Assembly: GCF_000473065.1 (NCBI RefSeq)
Contig: NZ_AXAZ01000008.1
Location: 124,001-188,000, forward strand
Source: Bradyrhizobium sp. WSM1743
GTDB taxonomy: Bacteria; Pseudomonadota; Alphaproteobacteria; Rhizobiales; Xanthobacteraceae
Direction: 5' to 3'
Length of the DNA: 64,000 nucleotides
Numbering within the stretch: position 1 is the first letter of the stretch; every line of letters begins with the position of its first letter. Under the pieces are notes generated by a model, which saw only the letters and a list, made by a program, of their open reading frames with translations, was not told the origin of the DNA and made no database searches. This document shows positions 17,198 to 26,532 of this stretch, piece by piece. The position numbers and the translations under genes were made by a program.

Positions 17198-17851
17198 ATG
17201 ATGAAAACCAGCGCGCGCGCGGCCCTGATCGTTTTGGCCGGGCTTTTCCTGCTGTTTGGGGGCGTTGCACAGGCGGCGCCGAGTTCGGCCGCGAGCAGTA
17301 AAGCGGACAGCGCAGACAAGCAGGCCGACACGGCCAAGCACCGGCGCCACGACTCGCGCCGCACCAGCAGCAAGACGACGCAGAAGTCCGACGACAAGGC
17401 CGACAAGAAGGACGCCGCGCCCAAGGCCGACGAGGCCAAGAACGACAAGACCGACAGTCAGGTACCGGCGTCGAGCCAGATGCCGCCCGACGTCGCCAAC
17501 GCCAATGCGCAGCTCGCCGCCGACACGCCGACTGCCGCGGCCGCCTCCGCGATGACGAACCGCGCCAACGACAATGTGCAGGCAGCAGCCGATAATACCG
17601 ACGCAGCGAACCCCGAGAGCCAGGTCGTCGCGCCCGATCAGCTCAACGACATCGATCGCGCCGTGCAGGAGAACCCGCCGGCGCAGAAGGCGGTGATTGC
17701 CGCAACCGAGGCGCTGCCACGGCCGGCGCCGGTGATGGCAAGCAGCCAGCAGAGCTCGGCCTGGGACCAGAGCTCCCTGATCGGCAAGATCTTCATCGGC
17801 GTCGGCACGCTGCTGACGCTGGCGTCCGCCGCTCGGATGTTCATGGCGTGA
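17198..17851 (+). CDS. Hypothetical secreted or tethered Lys/Asp/Ala-rich protein
   Basis: Protein of 217 residues, not recognised. Residues 1-26 form a signal peptide or membrane anchor (ending VAQAAPS). Residues 30-90 are highly charged, rich in Lys, Asp, Ser and Ala, and surely disordered. Residues 95-180 are Ala/Asn-rich with few hydrophobic positions. The C-terminus has a second hydrophobic segment at about 194-216 (IGKIFIGVGTLLTLASAARM). The protein may span the periplasm between two membrane segments or be membrane-anchored at the C-terminus after processing. It stands alone on the plus strand. Confidence 0.7.
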   Translation: MMKTSARAALIVLAGLFLLFGGVAQAAPSSAASSKADSADKQADTAKHRRHDSRRTSSKTTQKSDDKADKKDAAPKADEAKNDKTDSQVPASSQMPPDVANANAQLAADTPTAAAASAMTNRANDNVQAAADNTDAANPESQVVAPDQLNDIDRAVQENPPAQKAVIAATEALPRPAPVMASSQQSSAWDQSSLIGKIFIGVGTLLTLASAARMFMA

Positions 17852-17896
17852 TTGCCGGCCGATTGGCGACCTGAGTACTGGCCTGGCGGGCCTCGT

Positions 17897-17924
17897 CCGG
17901 AACGCGCCTTTCGTCGCGTTCCGG
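17897..17924. terminator. Perfect hairpin after the Lys/Asp/Ala-rich gene
   Basis: Ten-base perfect inverted repeat CCGGAACGCG and CGCGTTCCGG with an 8-base loop, 46 bp after the stop at 17851. There is no T-run on either side, so it may be a 3' stabilising hairpin and not a classical terminator. Confidence 0.55.
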
Positions 17925-17996
17925 CGGCCTGTAGCCCCTTGAAGCCCACCGCGCCAGCGGGCACATTGCCCGCTCAATGAAAAGCGTGGGTGGAGT

Positions 17997-18776
17997 ATGA
18001 GCACGTTCGAACACATCATCGTCGAAAGCATCGGTGCGGTCGGCATCATTAAGCTGAACCGGCCGAAGATGCTCAACGCGCTCTCGTTCGGCGTCTTCCG
18101 CGAGATCGCCGCCGCCGTAGACGATCTCGAGGCCGATGACGCCATCGGCTGCATCGTCGTGACCGGTAGCGAGAAGGCCTTTGCCGCCGGCGCCGACATC
18201 AAGGAGATGCAGCCCAAGGGCTTCATCGACATGTTCTCCGAGGATTTCGCCGCGATCGGCGGCGACCGCGTCGCGCGTTGCCGCAAGCCGACGATCGCCG
18301 CGGTCGCGGGTTACGCGCTCGGCGGCGGCTGCGAGCTCGCCATGATGTGCGATTTCATCATCGCCGCCGACACCGCAAAGTTCGGCCAGCCCGAGATCAC
18401 GCTCGGCACCATTCCCGGCATCGGCGGTACCCAGCGCCTGACGCGCGCGATCGGCAAGTCCAAGGCAATGGACCTCTGCCTCACCGGCCGGATGATGGAT
18501 GCGGCGGAAGCCGAGCGCTCGGGCCTCGTCAGCCGCATCGTACCCGCCGACAAGCTGATGGACGAAACGATCGCCGCAGCTGAGAAGATTGCATCGATGT
18601 CGCGCCCTGCGGCCGCGATGGCCAAGGAAGCGGTGAACCGCGCCTTCGAGACCACGCTTGCCGAGGGCATGAGCGTCGAGCGCAACCTGTTCCACTCGAC
18701 CTTCGCGCTGGAGGACCGCTCCGAGGGCATGGCGGCGTTCATCGAGAAGCGCAAGCCGGTGAACAAGAACCGGTAG
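17997..18776 (+). CDS. Enoyl-CoA hydratase (crotonase family)
   Basis: Crotonase of 259 residues that hydrates trans-2-enoyl-CoA to L-3-hydroxyacyl-CoA in beta-oxidation. Both catalytic glutamates of the classical hydratase are present: Glu113 in [14 protein letters not shown] and Glu133 in [20 protein letters not shown]. The oxyanion-hole stretch [11 protein letters not shown] is also intact. This full set makes a true hydratase more likely than an isomerase. A purine-rich stretch lies just before ATG 17997, although its spacing is short. No other beta-oxidation gene is adjacent. Confidence 0.93.
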   Translation: MSTFEHIIVESIGAVGIIKLNRPKMLNALSFGVFREIAAAVDDLEADDAIGCIVVTGSEKAFAAGADIKEMQPKGFIDMFSEDFAAIGGDRVARCRKPTIAAVAGYALGGGCELAMMCDFIIAADTAKFGQPEITLGTIPGIGGTQRLTRAIGKSKAMDLCLTGRMMDAAEAERSGLVSRIVPADKLMDETIAAAEKIASMSRPAAAMAKEAVNRAFETTLAEGMSVERNLFHSTFALEDRSEGMAAFIEKRKPVNKNR

Positions 18777-18960
18777 AGCGCGAACCGGTCAGGCTGGTGT
18801 AAGGCTCTGGCGCTTTCCCGCTGAAATCCTGTGACGCACCTGCAACAAGCACGGATTTCATGGGAGTTTTCCCCGCGGCAGTTTGCCTGCGGGACCTCGG
18901 CTGGCTAAACAGCTAAGAGGCCATCGTCGGCGGGGGCGGACCGGGGTTAAGCGGGATTAC

Positions 18961-20391
18961 ATGATTGGGCGTACCGCCAGAGCTGGTCGCGTGGTGACGC
19001 GGCATCGATCGGGCGTGGGTCCCGTGTTTGCGACATGGACCACGCTGGCGCTCTCGTGCGCCCTGCCCTCCGCCGCCTGGGCCGAAGCTCTGCCGGAGGC
19101 GCTGGCCAAGGCCTACCAGACCAACCCGCAGCTCAATGCTGAGCGCGCACGCCAGCGCGCGACCGACGAGAACGTACCGCAGGCGCTTGCCGGCTACCGG
19201 CCACAGATCATGGCGAGCCTCAGCGCCGGCCTGCAATCGGTGCGCAATCTGTTGCCCGATAACACCATCCAGACCGCCAATCTGAAACCCTGGATCATCG
19301 GCGTCACCGTGACGCAGACCCTGTTCAACGGTTTCCGCACCGCCAACAGCGTGCGGGCCGCCGAACTCCAGGTGCAGTCGGGGCGCGAGGCGCTGCGCAA
19401 TGTCGGCCAGGGCGTGCTGCTCGATGCGGTCACCGCCTACACCAACGTGCTCGCCAACCAGTCGCTGGTCGAGGCGCAGCGCTCCAACGTCGCCTTCCTG
19501 CGCGAGACGCTCGCCGTCACCCAGCGCCGCCTCAATGCCGGCGACGTCACGCCGACCGACACGGCGCAGGCCGAGGCCCGTCTCAACCGCGGCCTCGCCG
19601 ATCTCAACGCGGCAGAGGTCGCGCTGGCCGTTAGCCAGGCGACCTATGCGCAAGTGATCGGCAACGCGCCGTCGCAGCTCAAGCCCGCCGAAGTGGTCGA
19701 TCGCTATTTGCCGAAGAGCCGCGAGGACGCCACGACGATGGCGATCCGCCAGCACCCGGCGGTGATGGCGGCCAGTTTCGACGTCGATGTCGCCTCCACC
19801 AACATCCGCATCGCCGAAGGCGCGCTGCTGCCGAGCGCGACCATCCAGGGCAGCGCCAGCAAGAGCCGCAACAACGACCCGACCCTCGGCACCTTCGCCG
19901 AGGACCAGGCCTCGATCGTCGCCAATGTCACTGCGCCGATCTACGACGGCGGCCAAGCCGCGGCGCAGACCCGGCAGGCCAAGGAGATCACGGCGCAGAG
20001 CCGGCTCGTGCTCGACCAGGTGCGCAACCAGGCGCGCACGGCGGCGGTCAGCGCCTGGGTTGCCAATGAAGGCGCCAAGATCACGGTCTCGGCCTCGGAG
20101 TCCGAGGTGAAGGCGGCGACCGTCGCGCTGCAGGGCGTGCAGCGCGAGGCCGCCGGCGGACAGCGCACGACGGTGGACGTCTTGAACTCGCAGGCCGATC
20201 TGATCCAGGCCAAGGCCCGCCTGATCGGCGCGCTGCGCGATCGCGTGATTGCCTCCTACACACTGCTCAGCGCCGTCGGCCATCTCGACGTCAAGACGCT
20301 GAACTTGAACACGCCGGACTATCTGCCCGAGGTGCACTACCATCAGGTCCGCGACGCCTGGCACGGGCTGCGCACGCCGTCGGGGCAGTAG
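18961..20391 (+). CDS. TolC family outer membrane efflux/secretion protein
   Basis: Outer-membrane channel of about 476 residues for type I secretion or multidrug efflux. A signal peptide ends near SAAWAEA. The mature part starts ALPEALAKAYQTNPQL, a TolC signature, and contains two OEP repeats with the strands VTVTQTLFNGFRTANSV and NVTAPIYDGGQAAAQTRQAK at equivalent positions. The tail QAKARLIGALRDRVIASYTL and LDVKTLNLNTPDY is typical of rhizobial TolC. The upstream frame is open to 18883; ATG 18961 was chosen for signal-peptide length. It stands alone, so it may serve several inner-membrane pumps. Confidence 0.92.
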   Translation: MIGRTARAGRVVTRHRSGVGPVFATWTTLALSCALPSAAWAEALPEALAKAYQTNPQLNAERARQRATDENVPQALAGYRPQIMASLSAGLQSVRNLLPDNTIQTANLKPWIIGVTVTQTLFNGFRTANSVRAAELQVQSGREALRNVGQGVLLDAVTAYTNVLANQSLVEAQRSNVAFLRETLAVTQRRLNAGDVTPTDTAQAEARLNRGLADLNAAEVALAVSQATYAQVIGNAPSQLKPAEVVDRYLPKSREDATTMAIRQHPAVMAASFDVDVASTNIRIAEGALLPSATIQGSASKSRNNDPTLGTFAEDQASIVANVTAPIYDGGQAAAQTRQAKEITAQSRLVLDQVRNQARTAAVSAWVANEGAKITVSASESEVKAATVALQGVQREAAGGQRTTVDVLNSQADLIQAKARLIGALRDRVIASYTLLSAVGHLDVKTLNLNTPDYLPEVHYHQVRDAWHGLRTPSGQ

Positions 20392-20415
20392 GCTCAAAAC
20401 TCTCGGTGGATGCCG

Positions 20416-20973
20416 ATGAAAAGCCGCCGCATCCATCTGATGGGAGCCTCTGGCTCCGGAGTGACGACGCTCGGTCGCGCGCTCGCGGGCCAGCTTGCGC
20501 TACCGCATCACGACAGCGACGACTATTTCTGGCTGCCGACCGTGTCGCCCTACCAGAGGACGCGCCCCGCCGCCGACCGCCTGCGCCTGATGCGCGAGAT
20601 GTTTTTGCCGCGTCTCGATTGGGTCCTGAGCGGATCCGTCACCGGCTGGGGTGAGGAGCTCGTTTCGTACTTCGACCTCGTCGTCTTCGTGACCGCGCCG
20701 CGCGAGATCCGGATGAAACGATTGCGCGCCCGCGAGGCCGCCCATTTCGGTGCTGATGCCGTCGCGCCGGGCGGCTGGCGCCATGGCGAAACCGAAGACT
20801 TCGTCGAATGGGCCTCCCATTACGAAGCCGGCGATCGCGAAGGTCGCAGTCTCGCCAAGCATGAAGCGTGGCTCTCGGGCCTCCCCTGCCCGGTCGTGCG
20901 CGTGGACGGCTCTCGTCCGCTTGCTGGTCTCGTCGAGCAGCTATGCAGCGAAACGGAGCGGTTGCCCGGCTGA
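20416..20973 (+). CDS. P-loop ATPase/adenylate kinase-like protein
   Basis: Cytosolic protein of 185 residues in the AAA_18/adenylate-kinase-like group. It opens RRIHLMGASGSGVTTLGRAL with a P-loop GASGSGVTT, where the usual Lys is replaced by Val before the Thr pair. It then has HHDSDDYFW as the substrate-side Asp motif and FDLVVFVTAP as Walker B. RMKRLRAREAAHFG provides lid-type arginines. Substrate unknown; small-molecule kinase activity is inferred and the missing Walker A Lys makes it uncertain. ATG 20416 was preferred over 20410 because GGTGG at 20405-20409 then sits 6 bases upstream. Confidence 0.78.
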   Translation: MKSRRIHLMGASGSGVTTLGRALAGQLALPHHDSDDYFWLPTVSPYQRTRPAADRLRLMREMFLPRLDWVLSGSVTGWGEELVSYFDLVVFVTAPREIRMKRLRAREAAHFGADAVAPGGWRHGETEDFVEWASHYEAGDREGRSLAKHEAWLSGLPCPVVRVDGSRPLAGLVEQLCSETERLPG

Positions 20974-21024
20974 TGTGATATTCTCCTCCCACTCGCCAAT
21001 AAAAAATAAACCGGGAGAGAAACC

Positions 21025-21987
21025 ATGCTCAGTCGACGCAGCGTCCTGCTTGCCTCCCTTGCGGCCGGAGTAGCCATGACCAGCAAAGCCCATGCCCGTG
21101 CGGCACAGCCCGCGACGCCGATCAATTTCGACGTCCCGGCGCATGCCTGCGACTGCCACACCCACATTCATGGCGATCCCGAAAAGTTTCCGTTCTTCGC
21201 GGGGCGGGTCTATACGCCGGAGCCGGCGAGCCCTGAAGAAATGGCCGCACTGCACAAGGCGCTGCATATCGAGCGCGTGGTGATCGTGACGCCGAGCGTC
21301 TACGGCACCGACAATTCGTCGACCTTGTTCGGCATGAAGGCACGCGGCGCCAATGCGCGCGGCGTCGCCGTGATCGACGACAAGACGACCGAGACCCAGC
21401 TCGATACGATGCATCAAGACGGCTTCCGCGGCGTCCGCCTCAATCTGGCGACTGGCGGCGTCAATGATCCCAATGTCGGGCGGCCGCGCTTTACCGCCGC
21501 CGTCGAGCGCATGAAGGCGCGCGGCTGGCACGTCCAGCTCTACACCACGCTGACCATGATTTCGGCGATCAAGGACCTCGTCGAGACGGCGCCGGTGCCC
21601 GTCGTGTTCGACCATTTCGGCGGCCTCGAGGCTTCGCTCGGGCTGGAGCAGCCGGGCTTCTCCGACCTCGTCGCGCTGGTGAAGTCCGGCAAGGCCTATG
21701 TGAAGATCTCGGGCGCCTATCGCTCGTCGAAGCTCGCGCCCGACTATCAGGACATGGTGCCCTATGCCCGCGCGCTGATCGCGGCGAATGCAGACCGCAT
21801 CGTCTGGGGCACCGACTGGCCGCATCCGGATTCGAGCCGCGTCGAGGGACGCAGGCCCACCGACATCGCGCCCCTTTATCAGATCGACGACGGCCGCCTG
21901 CTCAACCAGCTTCCGGTGTGGGCGCCGGATGCCGAGGTGCGCAAGAAGATCCTGGTCGACAATCCGGCGCGGCTCTACGGGTTCTGA
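21025..21987 (+). CDS. Exported amidohydrolase family protein (PDC-hydrolase-like)
   Basis: Protein of 320 residues in the amidohydrolase-2 branch that includes 2-pyrone-4,6-dicarboxylate lactonase. An N-terminal signal (SRRSVLLASLAAG, then HARAAQP) suggests Tat or Sec export, which is unusual for this enzyme group. Metal-binding signatures are DCHTHIHGD, FDHFGG and WGTDWPHPDS. The reading HVQLYTTLTMIS matches the lactonase branch. GGGAGA precedes ATG 21025. Its substrate is likely a lactone or cyclic ester, not determinable here. The next gene is convergent and starts 3 bp after the stop. Confidence 0.88.
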   Translation: MLSRRSVLLASLAAGVAMTSKAHARAAQPATPINFDVPAHACDCHTHIHGDPEKFPFFAGRVYTPEPASPEEMAALHKALHIERVVIVTPSVYGTDNSSTLFGMKARGANARGVAVIDDKTTETQLDTMHQDGFRGVRLNLATGGVNDPNVGRPRFTAAVERMKARGWHVQLYTTLTMISAIKDLVETAPVPVVFDHFGGLEASLGLEQPGFSDLVALVKSGKAYVKISGAYRSSKLAPDYQDMVPYARALIAANADRIVWGTDWPHPDSSRVEGRRPTDIAPLYQIDDGRLLNQLPVWAPDAEVRKKILVDNPARLYGF

Positions 21988-21990
21988 CGG

Positions 21991-24900
21991 TCAGCGCGCG
22001 CGGCGGGAGAAGAAGGAGATCAGGACCGGCAAGGTCACCAGGATCACGACCGGCGCCAGCATCATGCCGGTGACGACGACGACCGCGAGCGGCTTCTGCA
22101 CCTGTGAGCCGATGCCTTCGGACAGCGCCGCCGGCAGCAGGCCGACGCCTGCGACGACGCAGGTCATCAGCACGGGCCGGAGCTGCAGCTCGCCGGTGCG
22201 CACCACCGCGCTCATGCGGTCCATGCCTTCTTCGATGAGCTGGTTGAACTGCGACAGGATGATGATGCCGTCCATCACGGCGATGCCGAATAGTGCGATG
22301 AAGCCGATCGCCGCGGAGACGCTGAATGCTGTGCCCGAGATCAACAGGCCGAGCACGCCGCCGAAGATCGCCATCGGGATCACGCTCATCGCGAGCAGCG
22401 TGTCGGTCATCGAGCCGAAGTTGAACCAGAGCAGCACGCCGATCAGCGCCAGCGAGATCGGCACCACGATCGAGAGCCGCCGGATCGCGTCCTGGAGATT
22501 GCCGAACTCGCCGACCCATTCCATGTGCGAGCCCGGCGGCAGCTGCACCTGCTCGGCGATCTTCTGCTGCGCCTCGCGGATCGCGCTGCCGAGATCGCGT
22601 TCGCGCACCGAGAACTTGATCGGCAGATAGCGCTCCTGCTGCTCGCGATAGATGTAGGCCGCGCCGGAGACGAGGCTGATGGTGGCGACCTCGCTCAACG
22701 GGATCTGCGTAACGGTACCGTTCGGCCCGGGCGCGCCGATCCGCAAATTCTGGATCGCCTCGGCACTGCGGCGGTACTCCGGCGCGAGGCGAACGATGAT
22801 CGGGAAGTGGCGGTCGCTTCCGGGCTCATAAAGGTCGCCGGCGGTGTCGCCGCCGATCGCGACCTTGATGGTGGCGTTGATGTCGCCCGGAGCAAGGCCG
22901 TAGCGCGCGGCCTTGGCGCGGTCGATGTCGATCTGAACGGTCGGCTGCCCGAGCGAAGTGAACACCGCAAGGTCGGTGACGCCCTGCACGGTGGCCAGCA
23001 CCGACTTGATCTTGTTGGCGGTGTCGGTGAGCGCCTGAAGGTCGCTGCCGAACAGCTTGATCGAGTTCTCGCCCTTCACGCCGGAGACGGCTTCGGAGAC
23101 GTTGTCCTGGAGGTATTGCGAGAAGTTGAACTCAACGCCGGGGAAGCGATCGTCGAGCTGCTTGAGCAGCTCCGCTGTCAGCTCTTCCTTGTCGCGGGTG
23201 CCGGGCCACTGGCTCACGGGCTTGAGCGGAGCGAAGAACTCGGCGTTGAAGAAGCCGGCGGCGTCGGTGCCGTCGTCGGGACGGCCGTGTTGCGACACCA
23301 CGGACTCGACCTCGGGCCGGGCGCGGATCACCTTGCGCATCTCGTTGACGTAACTGTTGCCCTCCTGGAGCGAGATGGTCGGCGGCAGCGTGGCACGGAT
23401 CCAGAGATTGCCCTCCTCCAGCTTCGGCAGGAATTCGAGGCCGAGCAGCCGGCTGAGCGCGACCGTCATCAGCACGAGGCCGACCGCACCGCCAAGGACG
23501 ATATTGCGGTTGGCGACCGCCCAATGCAGCAACGGCGAGTACAACCGGTGCAGGATCAGCATCACCTTCGTCTCGGTTTCCTCGACATGCGCAGGCAGGA
23601 TGATTGCGGAGAGCGCCGGTGTCACGGTGAATGTCGCAAGGAGCCCGCCGGCGAGCGCATAGGCATAGGTGCGAGCCATCGGCCCGAAGATGTTGCCCTC
23701 GACCCCGGATAGCGTGAACAGCGGCAGGAAGGCCGCAATGATGATCGCCGCGGCGAAGAAGATCGATCGCGAGACGTCGGCGGCCGCGCTGAGGATGGCA
23801 TGGCTCTTCATGCCGAACAGCGTCTCGGGCGACATATGCTCGGATTCCGACATCGGCGTGGTCTGCGTCAGGCGCCGGAAGATCGCCTCCACCATGATGA
23901 CCGTGGCATCGACGATCAGGCCGAAATCGATCGCACCGACCGACAGGAGGTTTGCCGATTCCCCGCGCAGCACCAGGATGATGACGGCGAAGAACAACGC
24001 GAACGGAATGGTGGCGCCGACGATCAGCGCGCTGCGGAGATCACCGAGGAATATCCACTGCAACAGCACGATCAGCAAAATGCCGATCACCATGTTATGC
24101 AGCACGGTGTGGGTGGTGAGCTCGATCAGGTCCCCGCGGTCGTAGATGCGCTCGATGCGCACGCCGGGCGGCAGGATGCTGGAGTTGTTGATCTGCTGGA
24201 CGAGCTGGTGGACGCGCTTGATGGTTGGCGAGCTCTGCTCGCCACGGCGCATCAGCACGATGCCCTGCACGATGTCATCGGAATCATCGAGGCCGGCGAT
24301 GCCGAGACGGGGTCTTTGGCCGACAGTGACGGTTGCGACGTCCTTGACCAGCACCGGATTGCCGCCGGTCTGAGCCACCATGGTGTTGGCGAGATCGTCG
24401 ATCGAGCGGATCAGGCCGACGCCGCGCACCACGGCCGATTGCTGGCCGATATTGACGGTGTTGCCGCCGACATTGACGTTGGAATTGCCGACCGCCTGGA
24501 GCAATTGCGGCAGGGTCAGGCCGTTGGCGACCAGTTTGTTGAAATCGACCTGGAGCTCGTAGGTCTTGCTCTTGCCGCCCCATCCGGTGACGTCGATGAC
24601 GCCGGGCACGGCGCGGAAGCGGCGCTGCAGAATCCAGTCCTGGATGGTCTTGAGGTCGAGCACGCTGTAGTTCGGCGGGCCGACCAGGCGATAACGGAAG
24701 ATTTCACCGATCGGGCTGAGCGGCGAGATCTGCGGCTGCACGTTGCCCGGCAGCGGCGCGAGCTGCGCCAGACGGTTCAAGACCTGCTGCAACGCCTCGT
24801 CATAGGTGTAGGCAAAGGAGAACTGCAGCTTGATGTCGGAGAGGCCGTAGAGCGAGATGGTGCGGATGGTCGTGAGGTTCTTCAGACCCGCGACCTGGGT

Positions 24901-25107
24901 CTCGATCGGGATCGTGATGTAGCGCTCGATCTCCTCGGCCGACAGGCCCGGGCTTTGCGTCACGATATCGACCATCGGCGGGGTCGGGTCGGGATAGGCC
25001 TCGATGTTGAGCTGGTTGAACGCGATCAGGCCGCCGATCAGCACGGCGACGAACATCCCGACCATCAGAAAGCGCCGGTTGACGGCAAGGGCAACGAGAC
25101 GATCCAT
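21991..25107 (-). CDS. RND efflux permease, heavy-metal (CzcA/CusA) type
   Basis: Inner-membrane proton-driven pump of 1038 residues with the full RND layout: helix 1, a large periplasmic loop, helices 2-6, helix 7, a second periplasmic loop, helices 8-12. The helix-4 region reads DFGLIVDATVIMVEAIFRRL, with the two Asp and one Glu spacing that marks the HME metal branch. LQFSFAYTYDEALQQVLNRL and GLSDIKLQF are also CzcA-like. The exact substrate cannot be read; some HME members pump organic compounds. The adaptor gene lies directly upstream, and the TolC-type gene 1.6 kb away on the other strand could complete the pump. Confidence 0.92.
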   Translation of the reverse strand: MDRLVALAVNRRFLMVGMFVAVLIGGLIAFNQLNIEAYPDPTPPMVDIVTQSPGLSAEEIERYITIPIETQVAGLKNLTTIRTISLYGLSDIKLQFSFAYTYDEALQQVLNRLAQLAPLPGNVQPQISPLSPIGEIFRYRLVGPPNYSVLDLKTIQDWILQRRFRAVPGVIDVTGWGGKSKTYELQVDFNKLVANGLTLPQLLQAVGNSNVNVGGNTVNIGQQSAVVRGVGLIRSIDDLANTMVAQTGGNPVLVKDVATVTVGQRPRLGIAGLDDSDDIVQGIVLMRRGEQSSPTIKRVHQLVQQINNSSILPPGVRIERIYDRGDLIELTTHTVLHNMVIGILLIVLLQWIFLGDLRSALIVGATIPFALFFAVIILVLRGESANLLSVGAIDFGLIVDATVIMVEAIFRRLTQTTPMSESEHMSPETLFGMKSHAILSAAADVSRSIFFAAAIIIAAFLPLFTLSGVEGNIFGPMARTYAYALAGGLLATFTVTPALSAIILPAHVEETETKVMLILHRLYSPLLHWAVANRNIVLGGAVGLVLMTVALSRLLGLEFLPKLEEGNLWIRATLPPTISLQEGNSYVNEMRKVIRARPEVESVVSQHGRPDDGTDAAGFFNAEFFAPLKPVSQWPGTRDKEELTAELLKQLDDRFPGVEFNFSQYLQDNVSEAVSGVKGENSIKLFGSDLQALTDTANKIKSVLATVQGVTDLAVFTSLGQPTVQIDIDRAKAARYGLAPGDINATIKVAIGGDTAGDLYEPGSDRHFPIIVRLAPEYRRSAEAIQNLRIGAPGPNGTVTQIPLSEVATISLVSGAAYIYREQQERYLPIKFSVRERDLGSAIREAQQKIAEQVQLPPGSHMEWVGEFGNLQDAIRRLSIVVPISLALIGVLLWFNFGSMTDTLLAMSVIPMAIFGGVLGLLISGTAFSVSAAIGFIALFGIAVMDGIIILSQFNQLIEEGMDRMSAVVRTGELQLRPVLMTCVVAGVGLLPAALSEGIGSQVQKPLAVVVVTGMMLAPVVILVTLPVLISFFSRRAR

Positions 25108-25136
25108 TCAGGTCTTCAATTTCTTTGGGTCGTCGA

Positions 25137-26387
25137 TCAGCTGCCGGACGCCGCGCGGTCGATGAACAGGCTGCCCTTGACGACGATCTGTTCGCCGGGT
25201 TTCAGGTTGCTCGTGACCTCGACGAGGTTGCCGTTGATGAGACCGATCTTGATCTGGCGCAGCTCGACCGATTTGTCCTCGCGCGCGACCCAGAGGCGGA
25301 CCTTGTCGGCTTCATAGATCAGCGCCTGCTTCGGCACTGCCGGCGCGGCGCGGTCGCCGGCCGAATAGATCGTGACATTCGCAAACATTTCCGGCTTCAG
25401 CAGCCCGTCCTTGTTGTCGATGGTGGCGCGGACCAGCAGGCGGCGGGTGGTGGGGTCGATCGCGGCGGCAACGTAGTTGATCTTGGCGGTGAACGGACGG
25501 CCCGGCAGCGCCATCACGTTGACGGTGATGTCCTGCCCGATGCACACCGCGGCCGCATCGCTCTCGCGCACGAAGGCGGTGAGCCAGACCGTGGAGAGGT
25601 CGCCGACCACGAAGACCGGATCACTGGCGCCGGCGCTGACATATTGGCCGGGGCCGATCTTGCGCTGCACGACGGTGCCGGAGATCGGCGAGTAGATCGT
25701 GATCTCCCGATCTATGACGCCTTTTTCCTGGAACGTCTTGATGGCCTCCTCTGTGAAGCCGAGGATGCGCAGCTTGTTGCGCGCAGCTTCCAGCGCCGTC
25801 ACCGAGGAGCGCATATCGTTTTGCGCCTGGACCTGGGCCGCTTCCGCCTGCTGATAATCCTTCAGCGGAATGGCATGGCCCTCATAAAGGTCCTTGGCGC
25901 GCTTGAACTGGATGTCGGAGAGCTCGAGCGCCGACCTCGCCTTGTTCTGCGAGGTCATCGCCGCGATGAAATCGTTCTGGGCCTGCACGGTGTCGGCGGC
26001 CTCGATCGTAAACAGCGGTTGACCTTGCTTCAGCATCTCGCCGGGCTTGGCCAGCAGCTTGGTGACCCGGCCCGCATAGGGCGAGAACACCGGCGTCGAG
26101 CGGTCTTCGTCGACCGCGACCTTGCCCTCGGTGACATACTCGGCCCGAAAGCTCTTGGCCTTGACCGGCTCGATCGTCAGCGTCGCCCATTCGGACGGCG
26201 TCGGCGTGAAGGTCTGCGCATTCCTTCGCGACTGGCTCGAGATCTCGGAGTGCTTCTTTTCCTTAGCCCCGGAAGAGAGAACGCCGTAGGCCCCGGCACC
26301 GGCGCCGGCAAGAACTAGTAAAACTACGGATGTGATCACCCGCTGTTTCGTAAGCACCTGCAATCGCTTGGTATTTTCAACTACCAT
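25137..26387 (-). CDS. RND efflux periplasmic adaptor (membrane fusion protein)
   Basis: Adaptor of 416 residues linking the RND pump to an outer-membrane channel. A membrane anchor lies at about residues 18-38. The lipoyl half VFSPYAGRVTKLLAKPGEML comes next, then a coiled-coil hairpin (TVQAQNDFIAAMTSQNKARS to SSVTALEAARNKLRILGF), then the second lipoyl half ITIYSPISGTVVQRKIGPGQ, then beta-barrel and membrane-proximal domains. No His/Met-rich N-terminus typical of copper adaptors is seen. ATG 26387 was chosen over 26420. It is first in the operon, 29 bp before the permease. A promoter must lie in 26388-26532. Confidence 0.92.
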   Translation of the reverse strand: MVVENTKRLQVLTKQRVITSVVLLVLAGAGAGAYGVLSSGAKEKKHSEISSQSRRNAQTFTPTPSEWATLTIEPVKAKSFRAEYVTEGKVAVDEDRSTPVFSPYAGRVTKLLAKPGEMLKQGQPLFTIEAADTVQAQNDFIAAMTSQNKARSALELSDIQFKRAKDLYEGHAIPLKDYQQAEAAQVQAQNDMRSSVTALEAARNKLRILGFTEEAIKTFQEKGVIDREITIYSPISGTVVQRKIGPGQYVSAGASDPVFVVGDLSTVWLTAFVRESDAAAVCIGQDITVNVMALPGRPFTAKINYVAAAIDPTTRRLLVRATIDNKDGLLKPEMFANVTIYSAGDRAAPAVPKQALIYEADKVRLWVAREDKSVELRQIKIGLINGNLVEVTSNLKPGEQIVVKGSLFIDRAASGS

Positions 26388-26532
26388 GGGGCCCGGTCGT
26401 GTCTGCGACGATCTCGGCAAATGACTGCCTCATCGGTCGCGCTAATAGTGCCGAATTGGGATTTCAAACAACCTAAAAAACGCTTGGCCCCTCGCGGTTG
26501 GCGTTAAAATTTTGCGACGTGTCAGCTTCTTG

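Noticed and set aside
18883..18960. Longer N-terminus for the TolC-like protein
   Set aside because: The added residues are Arg/Gly-rich and would push the signal peptide far from the start.
21991..26387. Naming the RND pump as copper or zinc specific
   Set aside because: The helix-4 motif shows the HME branch only; no metal-binding residues specific for one ion were identified.
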